Part shown: positions 1-8,651 of the stretch, piece by piece | How the letters are laid out: each line of letters opens with the position of its first letter | Numbering within the stretch: position 1 is the first letter of the stretch | NCBI GenBank assembly: GCA_020849665.1 | Contig: JADLFX010000059.1 | Span: forward strand, 84,590-148,589 | Length of the DNA: 64,000 bases | DNA from: Planctomycetota bacterium | Lineage (GTDB): Bacteria > Planctomycetota > UBA1135 > UBA2386 | Reading direction: 5' to 3' | The notes under the pieces: generated by a model | Database searches by the model: none | Told to the model about the DNA's origin: nothing | Seen by the model: the letters and a program-made list of their open reading frames with translations, nothing else | Program-made: the position numbers and the translations under genes

Positions 1-1785
1 TGCGGCCGCGGCCAGGGCCTCGGCCTCGCCGGCTGCGGGATCGGCGAGCGCCGCGAACGCCGCGCCGAACCGGGCCACCGCCTCGGACCGCGGCCCGAGG
101 TCGCAGAGCAGCGTGCCGCCCGTGTCGGCGACGAAGGCATACGCCCGATCGGCGCCCAGCCAGGTGGCGAGGACGCTGGCCGGATGCAGCTCCTGCAGCA
201 CGCGCGCCACTTCGCCCCGATCGGCGGGTCGCGCGGCGGGTGCCGGCTGCGCGGCCGTGCCCGCGACCCGTGCGCCGGCCAGGCCGCGCAGCGCGTCGCG
301 CAGCGCCTGAGGCGAGGTGCTGGCCGCCAAGGCGTGCGTCCGCCGGCGCAGTTCCGCGAGCTGCGTGACCTGCGGTGGGGCCACGACGAAGTCGAGCAAT
401 CCGCGCGCCCGTCCCCGCTCGGTCGCGACGAGCGCGTCCTGCGCCGCGCTTCCGGGGCCGGAGCTGCGGCCCGCGGCCACGCGGCAGAGCCCGTCCACGG
501 CGGCGAGGAAGCCCGGCTCCAGGAACGCGCCGCCGAACGGGTCCGCGCCGCGCGAGCGCTCGCGCGCCGTCTCCACGTGTTCCAGTGCACGCCAGTACGC
601 AGCGGCGGCCTCGTCCGCCCGGCCCCGTGCCTCGGCCAGCCGGCCGAGGTCCTTCCAGGTCTCGGCGGCCTCGGCGGCCATCTGCAGCGAGGCCTCGGTG
701 TCGAGCTCGGCCAGGGCCTGGCGGAAGGCGGCCTCCGCCCCGTCGAGGTCACGCAGGCCCAGCCGCGCATCGCCGAGGCCGTTCCAGGCCGCCGCCCTCG
801 CCTCGCGGTCGGCTGCGGCACCCAGGGCCGACTCGTACGCGGCCGACGCCTCGCCGTAGCGCCCGGCCTGCTCGCGCGCGTCCCCCACCAGCTGCCAGAA
901 CGCCTTGTCGGCGCTCGCCAGCGCCAGTCCCTCACGTTCCGCGGTGGCGTGATCGCCGCGCTGGTTGGCGATCAGGGCGCGCGGGTACCGGGTCTGTTCG
1001 GCAGGGAGCGCATCGAGCCACACCTGGGCCGCGGCATAGTCACGACGCTCCAGCGCGTGCCACGCCAGGCGTTGGAAGCAGACCCTGCGCCATGCGTCCA
1101 GCCCCGACTCGGCGCGCGCCGCCACTCCGTCGAGTTCGGCGCCGAGCTGCTGCAGCCGCCGCAGGGCGGCGAGCTCCTGGCCGGCGCGGAACAGCAGGTC
1201 GCAGCGCAGGATCGCCAGCGGCACGCGCAGGGAAGGCGCGTGCGCCACCTCGCCATCGGCTTCCGGCCCGAGCAGGTACGCCTCGTCCTCGCCCAGGCCG
1301 GCGAAGAACTCCTGCGCCGGCAGACTCTGCCACAGCAGGACCAGGACCAGGATCCGGTACGGCCCCCGGTACACATCGGCCTCGCGGCGCGCCGCGGCGC
1401 GCGCCGCCGCCGCCATGGCCGCACACGCCGCCGGCTGATCGGCGCGCAGCTGGATCTCGGCACGGCGCACGGCGACGAAGAACGCGGCCTGCCCGCGCCG
1501 GGCCGGGGGCAGCTCCGGGATCCGATCCGCCGCCGCGTCCAGCAGACTCAGCCCGCGCGCACGCTCGGTCGGGTCCGCGGCGGCGCCCAGCCGCACACCG
1601 TCACGGAACGCTCGTTCGAACCCGGCGACCGCGTCGTCCTGCGCCACCAGGCCGCCGGCGCCGAGGAGCAGCAGCGCCAGCCCGGCGCGCGCCGGCGGCC
1701 ACGGTTCGCGCCGCACGGCTCGGGCGAGCCTGGGCCCCCGGCCTGTGCCTGCAGGGTCGTGAACTCGTCCGTGCTGGATGCCCAC
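1..1785 (-). CDS. TPR-repeat CHAT-domain protein, C-terminus cut by window edge
   Basis: The minus-strand frame is open from the first base of the window up to a stop at 1822-1824. The first in-frame start is GTG at 1785. A hydrophobic stretch near residues 30-46, ending in VAQ, looks like a signal peptide or membrane anchor. The middle is Ala/Leu-rich helical repeat sequence (for example GLGDARLGLRDLDGAEAAF) typical of TPRs. The last part reads EVARVLQELHPASVLATW and AYAFVADTGG, which is the start of a CHAT (caspase HetF-associated) domain. CHAT domains are caspase-like, but their catalytic His and Cys would lie beyond the window, so activity cannot be judged. The start is uncertain because several GTG codons are possible. 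Known TPR-CHAT proteins act in signalling or proteolytic defence, or are unassigned; no function is claimed here. Confidence 0.75.
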   Translation of the reverse strand, partial: MGIQHGRVHDPAGTGRGPRLARAVRREPWPPARAGLALLLLGAGGLVAQDDAVAGFERAFRDGVRLGAAADPTERARGLSLLDAAADRIPELPPARRGQAAFFVAVRRAEIQLRADQPAACAAMAAAARAAARREADVYRGPYRILVLVLLWQSLPAQEFFAGLGEDEAYLLGPEADGEVAHAPSLRVPLAILRCDLLFRAGQELAALRRLQQLGAELDGVAARAESGLDAWRRVCFQRLAWHALERRDYAAAQVWLDALPAEQTRYPRALIANQRGDHATAEREGLALASADKAFWQLVGDAREQAGRYGEASAAYESALGAAADREARAAAWNGLGDARLGLRDLDGAEAAFRQALAELDTEASLQMAAEAAETWKDLGRLAEARGRADEAAAAYWRALEHVETARERSRGADPFGGAFLEPGFLAAVDGLCRVAAGRSSGPGSAAQDALVATERGRARGLLDFVVAPPQVTQLAELRRRTHALAASTSPQALRDALRGLAGARVAGTAAQPAPAARPADRGEVARVLQELHPASVLATWLGADRAYAFVADTGGTLLCDLGPRSEAVARFGAAFAALADPAAGEAEALAAAA

Positions 1786-1867
1786 CGGGTGCTCCGCGCG
1801 GCCTGTGCCGGCCGCGTCCGATCACCTTACCCGGCCGGGAACCGGGCGCGGCGGCGGGTCGCGCGCC

Positions 1868-2167
1868 TCAGCCCGAGCGGCGCTGCCTGCCGCGCCGGCG
1901 CTTGACCGCCCGGAGCGACTTGAAGCCCGGGCGCCGGACGAAGACTTCGTCCTTCTCGGCCGCGGGCACGTTGCTCGCCTCGGACTCGAGCCTGGCGAGC
2001 AGGGCCTTGGCGGCCTTCACGCACTCGCTGCGGTCCGGATGCTCGCTGCTGACGCCGCGCAGGAAGGGCAGGTCGCTGCGCGGATCGGTGAAGTGGGAAT
2101 GGATCACGTGCCACTGGTCCGACGTGATGGCCTGCGTCCCCTTGCTCGTCTTGACTTCCATGATCAT
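1868..2167 (-). CDS. Small conserved-looking protein, function unknown
   Basis: 99 residues beginning MIMEVKTSKGTQAIT. The ATG overlaps the stop of the upstream small gene (ATGA, 4 bp), so the two are probably translationally coupled. The central part (DQWHVIHSHFTDPRSDLPFLRG) looks folded, while the C-terminus is a basic tail (KRRRGRQRRSG) that could bind nucleic acid. The frame remains open far upstream of 2167, but that extension reads as low-complexity Arg/Gly shadow sequence, so the coupled start was chosen. An alternative start is the second ATG at 2161. I do not recognise the family. It lies downstream of an RRM protein on the same strand, so an RNA-related role is possible but is only inference. 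Confidence 0.6.
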   Translation of the reverse strand: MIMEVKTSKGTQAITSDQWHVIHSHFTDPRSDLPFLRGVSSEHPDRSECVKAAKALLARLESEASNVPAAEKDEVFVRRPGFKSLRAVKRRRGRQRRSG

Positions 2168-2403
2168 GGCTGCACCTCTGCGGGGGCCTTGGGCGTGGCG
2201 ACCGCGGCCGGAACCTGGGGAGCACCGGCGGCGGCCGGCGGCGCACCGGGCGCCGCCGGATCCGTGGTCCCGCCGTCCTTCCTGGCCTCGCGCTTCGCGG
2301 CGCTGCGCTCGAGGCGGCGCGCCAGCTTCCGCTGGCGCTCCAGCTGCTTGTCGCGCTCGCGACGCCGCTTCTCCTGGGTCTGTGGGCTGCGATTCCTGGC
2401 CAT
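2164..2403 (-). CDS. Small highly basic coiled-coil-like protein
   Basis: 79 residues. The N-terminal half (about residues 1-42) is a run of Arg, Lys, Glu and Gln (for example EKRRRERDKQLERQRKLARR) predicted to be a charged helix. The C-terminal half is rich in Pro, Ala and Gly and probably disordered. The stop overlaps the start of the next gene by 4 bp. It lies 83 bp downstream of the RRM gene on the same strand. The composition suggests an RNA- or ribosome-associated accessory protein, but no domain is recognised and the role is inferred only from composition and neighbours. Confidence 0.55.
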   Translation of the reverse strand: MARNRSPQTQEKRRRERDKQLERQRKLARRLERSAAKREARKDGGTTDPAAPGAPPAAAGAPQVPAAVATPKAPAEVQP

Positions 2404-2486
2404 GGATCACCGAACCAATGCGCGGGCCGCCGGAACGAGGTGGCGTGCGCGGCCCGAGCCTGTCGCAACGCCACCGGCCAAGGGGA

Positions 2487-2789
2487 TCACCAGCGACCGC
2501 GATTGCCGCCGCCACCACCCCCGCCGCCGGTGCGCGGCTTGCGCTCCTCGGCCTCGTTGACGCGCAGCGCGCGCCCGTCGATCTCGACGCCGTTGAGCGC
2601 CTTGATCGCCGCAGTCGCGTCGCCGTCCGACGCCATTTCCACGAACGCGAAGCCGCGCGAACGGCCCGTGTCGCGGTCCGTCACGATGCTGACGCTCGAA
2701 ACCTTCCGGCCGTCCTGCTCGAACGCCGAGGTCAGCGACGCCTCGGTCGAGTTGAAGGACAGGTTGCCTACGTACAAACGCTTACCCAT
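2487..2789 (-). CDS. RRM-family RNA-binding protein
   Basis: 100 residues starting MGKRLYVGNLSF. It carries a single RNA recognition motif with RNP-2 (LYVGNL, residues 5-10) and RNP-1 (RGFAFVEM, near residues 44-51), followed by a Gly-rich tail of eight glycines and GNRGRW. Bacterial proteins of this type, such as the cyanobacterial Rbp family, are about 80-110 residues and bind single-stranded RNA, often in cold or stress responses. The start is the ATG directly before the RRM; the longer frame upstream to 2921 lacks protein-like character. The two small genes downstream on the same strand may form an operon with it. Confidence 0.9.
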   Translation of the reverse strand: MGKRLYVGNLSFNSTEASLTSAFEQDGRKVSSVSIVTDRDTGRSRGFAFVEMASDGDATAAIKALNGVEIDGRALRVNEAEERKPRTGGGGGGGGNRGRW

Positions 2790-3093
2790 GGGAGCACTCC
2801 GGACCCGGAACCACGAACGTCGAGAGCCACCACCGGCAGCACCCTGCTGCGGGTATTCGCTCGCACCGGTCCAGTGTGCGTCCTCAACGAGAGGACAACG
2901 GGAATCGGGGCGCCGGCACAAGGCGCACAGAGGCGCGGGTCCATCCAGTCAGTGTGGAATCGAGGGGGGCGGCGACTGGCCCGCACATCCAAGTGCGGCA
3001 CATGCTAGCACACTCGCCCTCCGGGCGGCGTGCCTGTTTTGCCGCGGTGCCGCCGCGGACGGGCGGCCACGCGCGCGACGCGCCGCCGCGTGA
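2790..3093. other. Intergenic region with GC-rich inverted repeats
   Basis: No convincing gene. Upstream of the RRM gene this stretch should contain its promoter and 5' leader, which matters because RRM genes are often regulated through their leader. Near 3020-3080 there are GC-rich inverted repeats, including CCGCGG-N5-CCGCGG, just downstream of the anti-sigma gene on the minus strand. They are not followed by a clear T-run, so a terminator is not called. Confidence 0.4.
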
Positions 3094-3879
3094 CTAGCGA
3101 CGCCGCTTGAGGGTCAGCGGCAGATCGTGGCTGGTCCCGACCACCAGACCCATGCCGTCGCGGGCCACGACGCGCAGGTTGAGGGCACCTGCATGCTGCT
3201 GCAGCTTCGTGAGTTCCTCCGCCCGGAACTCCCAGCGGGTGCTCGGCCCGGCGGTCTCGGGCCGCGCGACGATCACCGCCCCCGTCGCGTCGGTCACCGA
3301 GGCGTCGTAGCGCACCGCGCCCAGCACCGGATACCAGTCCAGGTGTGGCTCGGCGAGGTCGATCTCGGCGGCGAGGAGCACGAGGCGTGCGGTGCCGGAG
3401 AGCCGCTGATCCTGCGGCGCGCGCTCCGCCAGGCCGGGTTCACCGCCTCCGCGCAGCGAGATCCACAGGAGGATCGCGGTGGCGACCGCGCCCGCCAGCG
3501 CGAACCACGCCGGACGCGCGAGCCGCCAGCGCCAGCTGTGCGGCGTCGCCGGACGCACCGAGGCCGGCGGTGTGGCCAGGAGTTCGGTGGCGCGCGCGGC
3601 GAGTCGGCTCTGCCCGGCCTCCAGGAGCTGGCGCAGCTCGGGATCCTGCGCCTCGTCCGAGCGCGGCGCGCCCAGGATGCGGCGGCGCAGTTCGCGTTCG
3701 GCCGCGAAGAGGCCGTGCAACACCGCCAGGTCCTCGACCTCGGCGCGCCGCGTCTCGTCGTGCTCGACGAGGTCCTGCAGGCGCTGGGCCTGCCGCGCGG
3801 TGAGATCGCGATTGGCGTGCGCCGCCAGGAGGTCGGCGTACTCGTCGAACGGGGGACGATCCTCACCCTGCGTGGACAT
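3094..3879 (-). CDS. Putative membrane-anchored anti-sigma factor
   Basis: 261 residues. Residues 1-90 are an acidic, helical cytoplasmic segment (DEYADLLAAHANRDLTARQAQRL) of the anti-sigma N-terminal type. A single membrane segment follows near residues 125-145 (AWFALAGAVATAILLWISL), and then an extracytoplasmic domain of about 110 residues. The gene starts inside the 3' end of the ECF sigma gene (17-bp overlap), the usual arrangement for a sigma factor and its anti-sigma. No CxxC zinc motif is visible, so this is not a classical ZAS-type anti-sigma. It is inferred to hold the partner sigma at the membrane and release it on an envelope signal. Confidence 0.75.
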   Translation of the reverse strand: MSTQGEDRPPFDEYADLLAAHANRDLTARQAQRLQDLVEHDETRRAEVEDLAVLHGLFAAERELRRRILGAPRSDEAQDPELRQLLEAGQSRLAARATELLATPPASVRPATPHSWRWRLARPAWFALAGAVATAILLWISLRGGGEPGLAERAPQDQRLSGTARLVLLAAEIDLAEPHLDWYPVLGAVRYDASVTDATGAVIVARPETAGPSTRWEFRAEELTKLQQHAGALNLRVVARDGMGLVVGTSHDLPLTLKRRR

Positions 3880-4483
3880 CGTGACTCCTCAGTCGCGCCC
3901 GCATCTTCAGCAGGGCACGGTAGCAGCGATCCTTGACGGTGCTCGCCGGCAGCGCGAGGTGCGCGGCGATCGCCTCGAAGCTCCAGTCCTCCAGGTGGCG
4001 GAGCTCCACCACCAGCCGCTCTTCGGGCGCGAGGGCGTCGAGGGCCGCGCGCAACGCGTCGATCCCCTCGGCCCGGAACAACGATTCGGTCGGGTGCGGC
4101 AGTTCGGCGACGCACTCCCGGCCCTCCTCACCCTCGACGTCGAGGCTGCGGAAGTGGAAACGCCGCCGCTCGTGCCGGGTGGTGGCGCGCAGGCAGTTGC
4201 GGCAGAAGCCGTACACCCAGCTCTCCAGGGCCGCCGCCCCGGAATAGTCGCGCAGGCGCGGCCACAGCGCCGCATGCACCTGCTGCACCACGTCCTCCAG
4301 CTGGTCGGCCCCGAGGCCGCAACCCAGCATCCGGTTGAGCCGGTGGACGAAGTGCGCGACGCAGCGCAGGCGCTGCACCAGGAGTTCCACGGCCTGTCGC
4401 TCGCGTGCCAGGGCCCGCCGGACCAGGTGAAGGTCCGGTGTCGCGGCCCGTGAGGGTCCCGAAGCGTCACGCGAGGGAGGCAT
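3863..4483 (-). CDS. ECF-type RNA polymerase sigma factor
   Basis: 206 residues from ATG at 4483. Region 2 covers about residues 25-110 (QLEDVVQQVHAALWPRLRDY, then SWVYGFCRNCLRATTRHERRR). Region 4 covers about residues 145-195 (LAPEERLVVELRHLEDWSFEAI, then LPASTVKDRCYRALLKMR) with the helix-turn-helix. Both regions needed for promoter recognition are present. The 3' end overlaps the anti-sigma gene by 17 bp. The longer open frame upstream to 4819 has no sigma-like sequence, so the shorter start was chosen. Confidence 0.9.
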   Translation of the reverse strand: MPPSRDASGPSRAATPDLHLVRRALARERQAVELLVQRLRCVAHFVHRLNRMLGCGLGADQLEDVVQQVHAALWPRLRDYSGAAALESWVYGFCRNCLRATTRHERRRFHFRSLDVEGEEGRECVAELPHPTESLFRAEGIDALRAALDALAPEERLVVELRHLEDWSFEAIAAHLALPASTVKDRCYRALLKMRARLRSHDVHAG

Positions 4484-4805
4484 GGCAGGACGGCCAGACC
4501 GGTGAGTGTCCTGAGCCGGGCGCGGAGCCGGGAGAATCCGGTCCGGCCACGAGGCTCCGGGTGCTCCCGGGTGCCCCCATGGTATGGGCCGCGCAAGGAG
4601 AGGCCCGTCGCGCCACGCGCGCCTCCCGTGGCGCCGTGGGGTCTGGCCGCCGCGCGCCGCTCCGGGGGGCCCGCGGCGGCCCGTCGGGGGGTGGCCCGTG
4701 CCACGGGGCGCGCGCCCGGACCGCGCCGCCCAGCCCTGGCGGCGACGCTCCTCCGTGCCGCAGACTCCACACTGCCAGCCCGCCGCACCCATCGAGTCCC
4801 GACCC

Positions 4806-5960
4806 GTGCCTCCCGCCAACGCCCTCCTCGTCGCCCTCGACCGCCTGCCCGCCTACGACCTGGGTTCGGACCACCCGTTCGCCAAGGACCGGCTCGCGCC
4901 CCTGGTCGACCTCTTGCGCCGGATGCGACTCGTGGAACCCCGCGAACTCCTCGCCACCGACCCGGCGAGCGACGAGGACCTCCTCGACCTGCACACGGCG
5001 GAGTACGTCGAGACCCTCAAGGCGCTCGGCCGCAGCGCTCCGAGTCCCGCGCTCCTGGCGCGCGCCTGGCGCCACGGACTGGGAGATGGCGACAACCCCA
5101 TCGCCCCGGGCCAGCACGAGGCCGCGGCCGCGGTGGCCGGCGCCACGCTCGCCTGCGTGCGGGCGGTGCTCGCCGGCACCACGCTGCGGGCCTTCAACCC
5201 GGCCGGCGGCCTGCACCACGCCTTCGCCGACCGGGCCAGCGGCTTCTGCCTCTACAACGACCTCGTGCTGGGGATCCGCGCCGCGCGAGCCGGCGGCATG
5301 GCTCGCGTGCTCTATGTGGACTACGACGTGCATCATGGCGACGGGGTCGAGGCGGCGTTCGCCGGCGACCCCACGGTGATGACGATCTCGTTCCACCAGG
5401 ATCCCGACACGCTCTTCCCGGGCACCGGACGGATCGAGGATCTGGGACAGGGGTCCGCGCGCGGCACCAAGGTGAACGTGCCGCTCGCGCCGGGCACCGG
5501 CGACGCCTCGTGGCTGGCCGCGGTCGAGGCGCTCCTGCCGCCGCTCGCCGAGCGCTTCCGGCCCGAGCTGGTGGTGACCCAGCACGGCTGCGACACGCAT
5601 TGGAGCGATCCGCTCGCCCAGCTGCAGCTCACCACGGGCGCGATGCTCGAGGCCGCGCGACTCACGCGCGCGGTGGCGGACCGGCATTGCGGGGGGCGCT
5701 GGGTGGCCACCGGTGGCGGCGGCTATCAGCCCTATCGGGTCCTGGCCCGGGCATTCGCCATGGTGTGGCTGGTGATGAGCGATCGGCCGGTTCCGGAGCG
5801 GATCGACGAGGGCTGGCTGGCCGCGTGGTCGGCTCGCAGCGGGGGCGGGCTCCCGGAGTTCTTCCTGGATCCCCGCCGGGAGGGTGCGGGTTCGCCCCGT
5901 GCCGCCGAGACCAACACGCGCACCGTTACCGCGCTGCGACAACTGCTCGGCCTCGCCTGA
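4806..5960 (+). CDS. acuC: AcuC-like histone deacetylase-family hydrolase
   Basis: 384 residues from GTG 4806. It is a class I/II deacetylase-fold zinc hydrolase. Visible motifs are the paired histidines in GGLHHAF, the metal and active-site block DYDVHHGDGVEAAF (D174 and H176 are probable zinc ligands), and VVTQHGCDTHWSDPL. The family removes acetyl groups from lysines of acyl-CoA synthetases or from acetylated small molecules. AcuC of Bacillus deacetylates acetyl-CoA synthetase, and the length matches AcuC (about 380 residues). No acetoin or acs gene is adjacent, so the exact substrate is open. Upstream alternative starts in the same frame lack sequence similarity to the family. Confidence 0.85.
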   Translation: MPPANALLVALDRLPAYDLGSDHPFAKDRLAPLVDLLRRMRLVEPRELLATDPASDEDLLDLHTAEYVETLKALGRSAPSPALLARAWRHGLGDGDNPIAPGQHEAAAAVAGATLACVRAVLAGTTLRAFNPAGGLHHAFADRASGFCLYNDLVLGIRAARAGGMARVLYVDYDVHHGDGVEAAFAGDPTVMTISFHQDPDTLFPGTGRIEDLGQGSARGTKVNVPLAPGTGDASWLAAVEALLPPLAERFRPELVVTQHGCDTHWSDPLAQLQLTTGAMLEAARLTRAVADRHCGGRWVATGGGGYQPYRVLARAFAMVWLVMSDRPVPERIDEGWLAAWSARSGGGLPEFFLDPRREGAGSPRAAETNTRTVTALRQLLGLA

Positions 5961-6123
5961 CCCCGCGCGCGCGACGCGCGACGCCGCAGTGCCTCCGGGT
6001 GCGCCGGCACCGCGGGTCCGCACCCCTGGGCGCCGGCGGGCGCCAAGTGTAGAACGCGCGCGTTGCTCGGGAGGAGACCTGCCCGCCTCGCCCCCGTCTC
6101 CCGCGCCCAGGCCCGACACCAAG

Positions 6124-7200
6124 ATGCACACCTCGTCCGCCCTCGCGGTCCTCTCCCTGCTCGTCCTGCCTCTCGCCGCACAACAGTCGATCGTCTCGCC
6201 GACGATCGCGGCCACGACCGAAGGCAGCACCAGCTCGCTCTTCCCGTTCAGTGCCGGAACCACGTATCGATACCAGCAGGTCCACTCCGACGTCGGCGGC
6301 TCGATCAAGCAGATCAAGGAGCTGCGGTTCCGCGCCGATGGCGCCCCCGGCACGTTCGGCGCCACGCGCACGCTCGACATGGAGCTGATCATGGGCGTGG
6401 GCCGGCCGTTCCAGAGCGCGGGCTATGGCTTCGACGGCAACTACATTGGCACCAACACCGTCGTCCTGACGCGCCAGAACGTGAGCCTCGGCCCCGTGGG
6501 CACGGTGTCCGGCGGCCCCACGGCGTTCTCGCCGGCGCTCCGGCTGCTGCTCGGCGCACCCTTCGTCTACACCGGCGTGGGCTCCCTGATCTGGGAGGCG
6601 CGCATCCATGGGGCCACGCAGACGGCAGGGACGTTTCCGGCCCTGGACGTCGAGACCGGCGTCGCCGTGGCGGGCAGCGGAGTGAGCACGGGGCAGGGCT
6701 GCATCGCCTCGGGCAACACCGTGCCCATGAGCCATGGCGTGCAGGTGGCCGACAACAGCGGCGTGCTCCAGCTGGCGTTCGCGCTGGGCAATGCCCCGGC
6801 CAACTCGCCCACGATCCTCTCGTTCGGCATCGGCAATCCCAACCAGCCATTCGCGGGTCTCTGCTCGAACCTGCTCACCAGCTTCGAGCTCGTGCTGCCC
6901 ATCGGCTTCTCGGGTGCCACGGGCTCCCTGCCGGTCGCCGCGGCGACGACCTACATCTTCGCCAACCGCTTTCCCCTGGGCGGCACGCTCTACTCGCAGA
7001 TGCATGCCCTCGACGTGAATCGGACCGATTTCTACAAGGTCGCGAACTCCAACGGCCTGCGGATCACGGTCCCGGCCAGCAACCCCACGCGCATCGTCCA
7101 GGCCACGCGGGTGTTCCACACGACCTCGACGGCCACCGAGGGTTTCGTACTGACCGCGTCCTCGCACGGCTATGCGGTGGTGACGCAGTTCGTGTACTGA
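6124..7200 (+). CDS. Secreted protein of an approximately 358-residue planctomycete-type family
   Basis: 358 residues. An N-terminal signal peptide (MHTSSALAVLSLLVLPLAAQ) is followed by a mature domain rich in Thr, Ser, Gly and aromatics, suggesting a beta-rich fold. It is a paralog of the interrupted gene at 24699-25772: the two have nearly the same length and matching blocks (TSSLF/SIK-x-x-ELRFRADG against GSIKGMALRLNEG, TGVGSLIWEARI against AGGIAWEMLI, GCIASGNT against GCLASGKT). ATG 6124 was chosen because it directly precedes the signal peptide. Function unknown. A degenerate copy of the 75-bp repeat begins 13 bp after its stop. Confidence 0.75.
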   Translation: MHTSSALAVLSLLVLPLAAQQSIVSPTIAATTEGSTSSLFPFSAGTTYRYQQVHSDVGGSIKQIKELRFRADGAPGTFGATRTLDMELIMGVGRPFQSAGYGFDGNYIGTNTVVLTRQNVSLGPVGTVSGGPTAFSPALRLLLGAPFVYTGVGSLIWEARIHGATQTAGTFPALDVETGVAVAGSGVSTGQGCIASGNTVPMSHGVQVADNSGVLQLAFALGNAPANSPTILSFGIGNPNQPFAGLCSNLLTSFELVLPIGFSGATGSLPVAAATTYIFANRFPLGGTLYSQMHALDVNRTDFYKVANSNGLRITVPASNPTRIVQATRVFHTTSTATEGFVLTASSHGYAVVTQFVY

Positions 7201-7212
7201 GCCGAACACCGC

Positions 7213-7266
7213 CGCCACGCGGCGACCGCGACCGGCGCGGCCAGCCCTCCGGCGCCGCCGCGACGG
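7213..7266. repeat. Degenerate unit of the 75-bp-period repeat family
   Basis: CGCCACGCGGCG lies at 7213-7224. A 10-of-12 match to the second core (CCGCTGCGGCGG) starts at 7255, exactly the spacing seen in the intact repeats at 25.8 kb and 63.8 kb. No further unit is recognisable at 7288. The rest of 7201-7442 is GC-rich intergenic sequence between convergent genes and holds no gene that I can support. Confidence 0.45.
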
Positions 7267-7442
7267 TTGCCGGGCAGACCGATGCAGCCCGGGAGCTGGG
7301 CGTGGCCGGCTCCCCGTGGCGCGATGGCGTGTGCGGCGCGGCCTCCTCGGCGCGAACGTCGGCGTTCCACGGCAGGCTCGCGCGGTGCGTGGCCGCGCGC
7401 CCATCGCCGCCTGCGGCGCGCGGCGCGCCGGACGCACCGGAA

Positions 7443-8651
7443 TCAGCCGAAGATCTCGAGCGGGGCCGGGACGTCGCCGATCACGCCCTCGACCGCGATC
7501 CCGGTGCGGGCCAGCAGCGCCGCATAGACCGAGCGGAAGTCCACGTCGGCGTGCAGGTCGCCATCGTCGAGGCGGTCCAGCCGCGGGGGGCTGCCGAGCA
7601 GAGGAGCGCGCACGCCCGCGCCGCACACGAACACCGGAGCCGCGGCGCCGTGGTCGGTGCCCAGGCTCTGGTTCTCGGCCACACGGCGGCCGAACTCGGA
7701 GTGCACGAGCACCGCCGTCCGGGCGAGCGCACCGTGGCCGCGCAGGTCCGCGAGGAACGCTGCCAGCGCGTCGCCGAGTTCGCGCAGCAGCGCCTCGTGG
7801 GTCGGCAGCTGCCGTGCGTGCGTGTCATAGCCACCCTGGACCAGGTGCAGGAGGCGCGTGCCGAACCCGCTCACCACGACCTGGGCCACGAGCTGGAGGC
7901 GCCGGCCGAGCGCGGTCGCGGGATACTCGGCCATGGCGGAGTAGCGCGCGAGGGCCGAGCCGAGCCGTTCGCCGCTGGCCACCGCGCTGCGCGCGATCTC
8001 GGCGATGGCGGCCGCCGGTCCCTCGGCCTGTGGCACCGCGAGGACCTCGCCCAGCGAGGCGCGCCGGGCGCGCCCGGCCTCGCCCTCCGCCGCCGGCAGG
8101 GCGTATTCCTCGATCCGCTCCAGGGTGGGCACCACCACGCGGCGGCCGACCACGCAGAGCGGCATGGCCATGCTGCCGATGGCCAGTCCGGGCAGCGGCG
8201 CGCCCTGCGCCGCCAGCTGGTCTGCGGCCCGTCCCAGCCATCCGCTGGTGGTCGCGCTCACGCGCTGCAGCGCAGGATCGGCCGCGTGCCAGATGTCACG
8301 GCTGCGGAAATGCGAGCGATCCGGCCTGGGGTAGCCGACGCCTTGCACGGCGGTGGCGAAGCCATCGCGGAACCACGGCACCAGGCGGTGCAGGGCGGCG
8401 TGCAGGCCGTGGCCCCCGGCCACTGCGCTGGCCCCGCGGCGCACCGCGCTCAGGGCCGGCCGCGCCCGCACGTAGAGGCCGTCATCCAGGGGGATCACGG
8501 TGTTCAGCCCGTCGTTGCCGCCCTCCAGCTCGAGGACCACGAGGCAGCGCTCGTCACCCCAGGGCACCCAGCGCAGGAGCGGATCGGCGGCGCGCGCCAG
8601 GGGCAGCGCCGCAAGGGAGAAGAGCAGATCGCGCCGCGTGTACGAGCTCAC
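7443..8651 (-). CDS. DUF1501 family protein
   Basis: 402 residues from GTG 8651 (VSSYTRRDLLFSLAALPLARA), which has a Tat-like or Sec-like signal with the RRDLL pair. Family features are LVVLELEGGNDGLNTVIP near residue 36, a YDTHARQLPTH block, and SEFGRRVAENQSLGTDHG near residue 320. These fit DUF1501, a sulfatase/alkaline-phosphatase-like fold common in planctomycetes. The gene overlaps the upstream DUF1800 gene by 4 bp (GTGA). DUF1501 and DUF1800 genes are usually adjacent and are thought to work together at the cell surface; the biochemical role is not established. Confidence 0.9.
   Translation of the reverse strand: MSSYTRRDLLFSLAALPLARAADPLLRWVPWGDERCLVVLELEGGNDGLNTVIPLDDGLYVRARPALSAVRRGASAVAGGHGLHAALHRLVPWFRDGFATAVQGVGYPRPDRSHFRSRDIWHAADPALQRVSATTSGWLGRAADQLAAQGAPLPGLAIGSMAMPLCVVGRRVVVPTLERIEEYALPAAEGEAGRARRASLGEVLAVPQAEGPAAAIAEIARSAVASGERLGSALARYSAMAEYPATALGRRLQLVAQVVVSGFGTRLLHLVQGGYDTHARQLPTHEALLRELGDALAAFLADLRGHGALARTAVLVHSEFGRRVAENQSLGTDHGAAAPVFVCGAGVRAPLLGSPPRLDRLDDGDLHADVDFRSVYAALLARTGIAVEGVIGDVPAPLEIFG

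Noticed and set aside
375..3008. Very long plus-strand open frame (877 codons) near the left end
   Set aside because: It is Arg/Pro/Ala noise caused by high GC and runs opposite to clear minus-strand genes (CHAT, RRM and small genes).
3020..3080. GC-rich inverted repeats after the anti-sigma gene as a terminator
   Set aside because: Stems are present but no T-run follows on either strand, and such palindromes are expected by chance at this GC content.
4467..6392. Long minus-strand frame across the deacetylase gene
   Set aside because: The plus strand carries the AcuC-type motifs; the minus frame is an antisense shadow with no domain.
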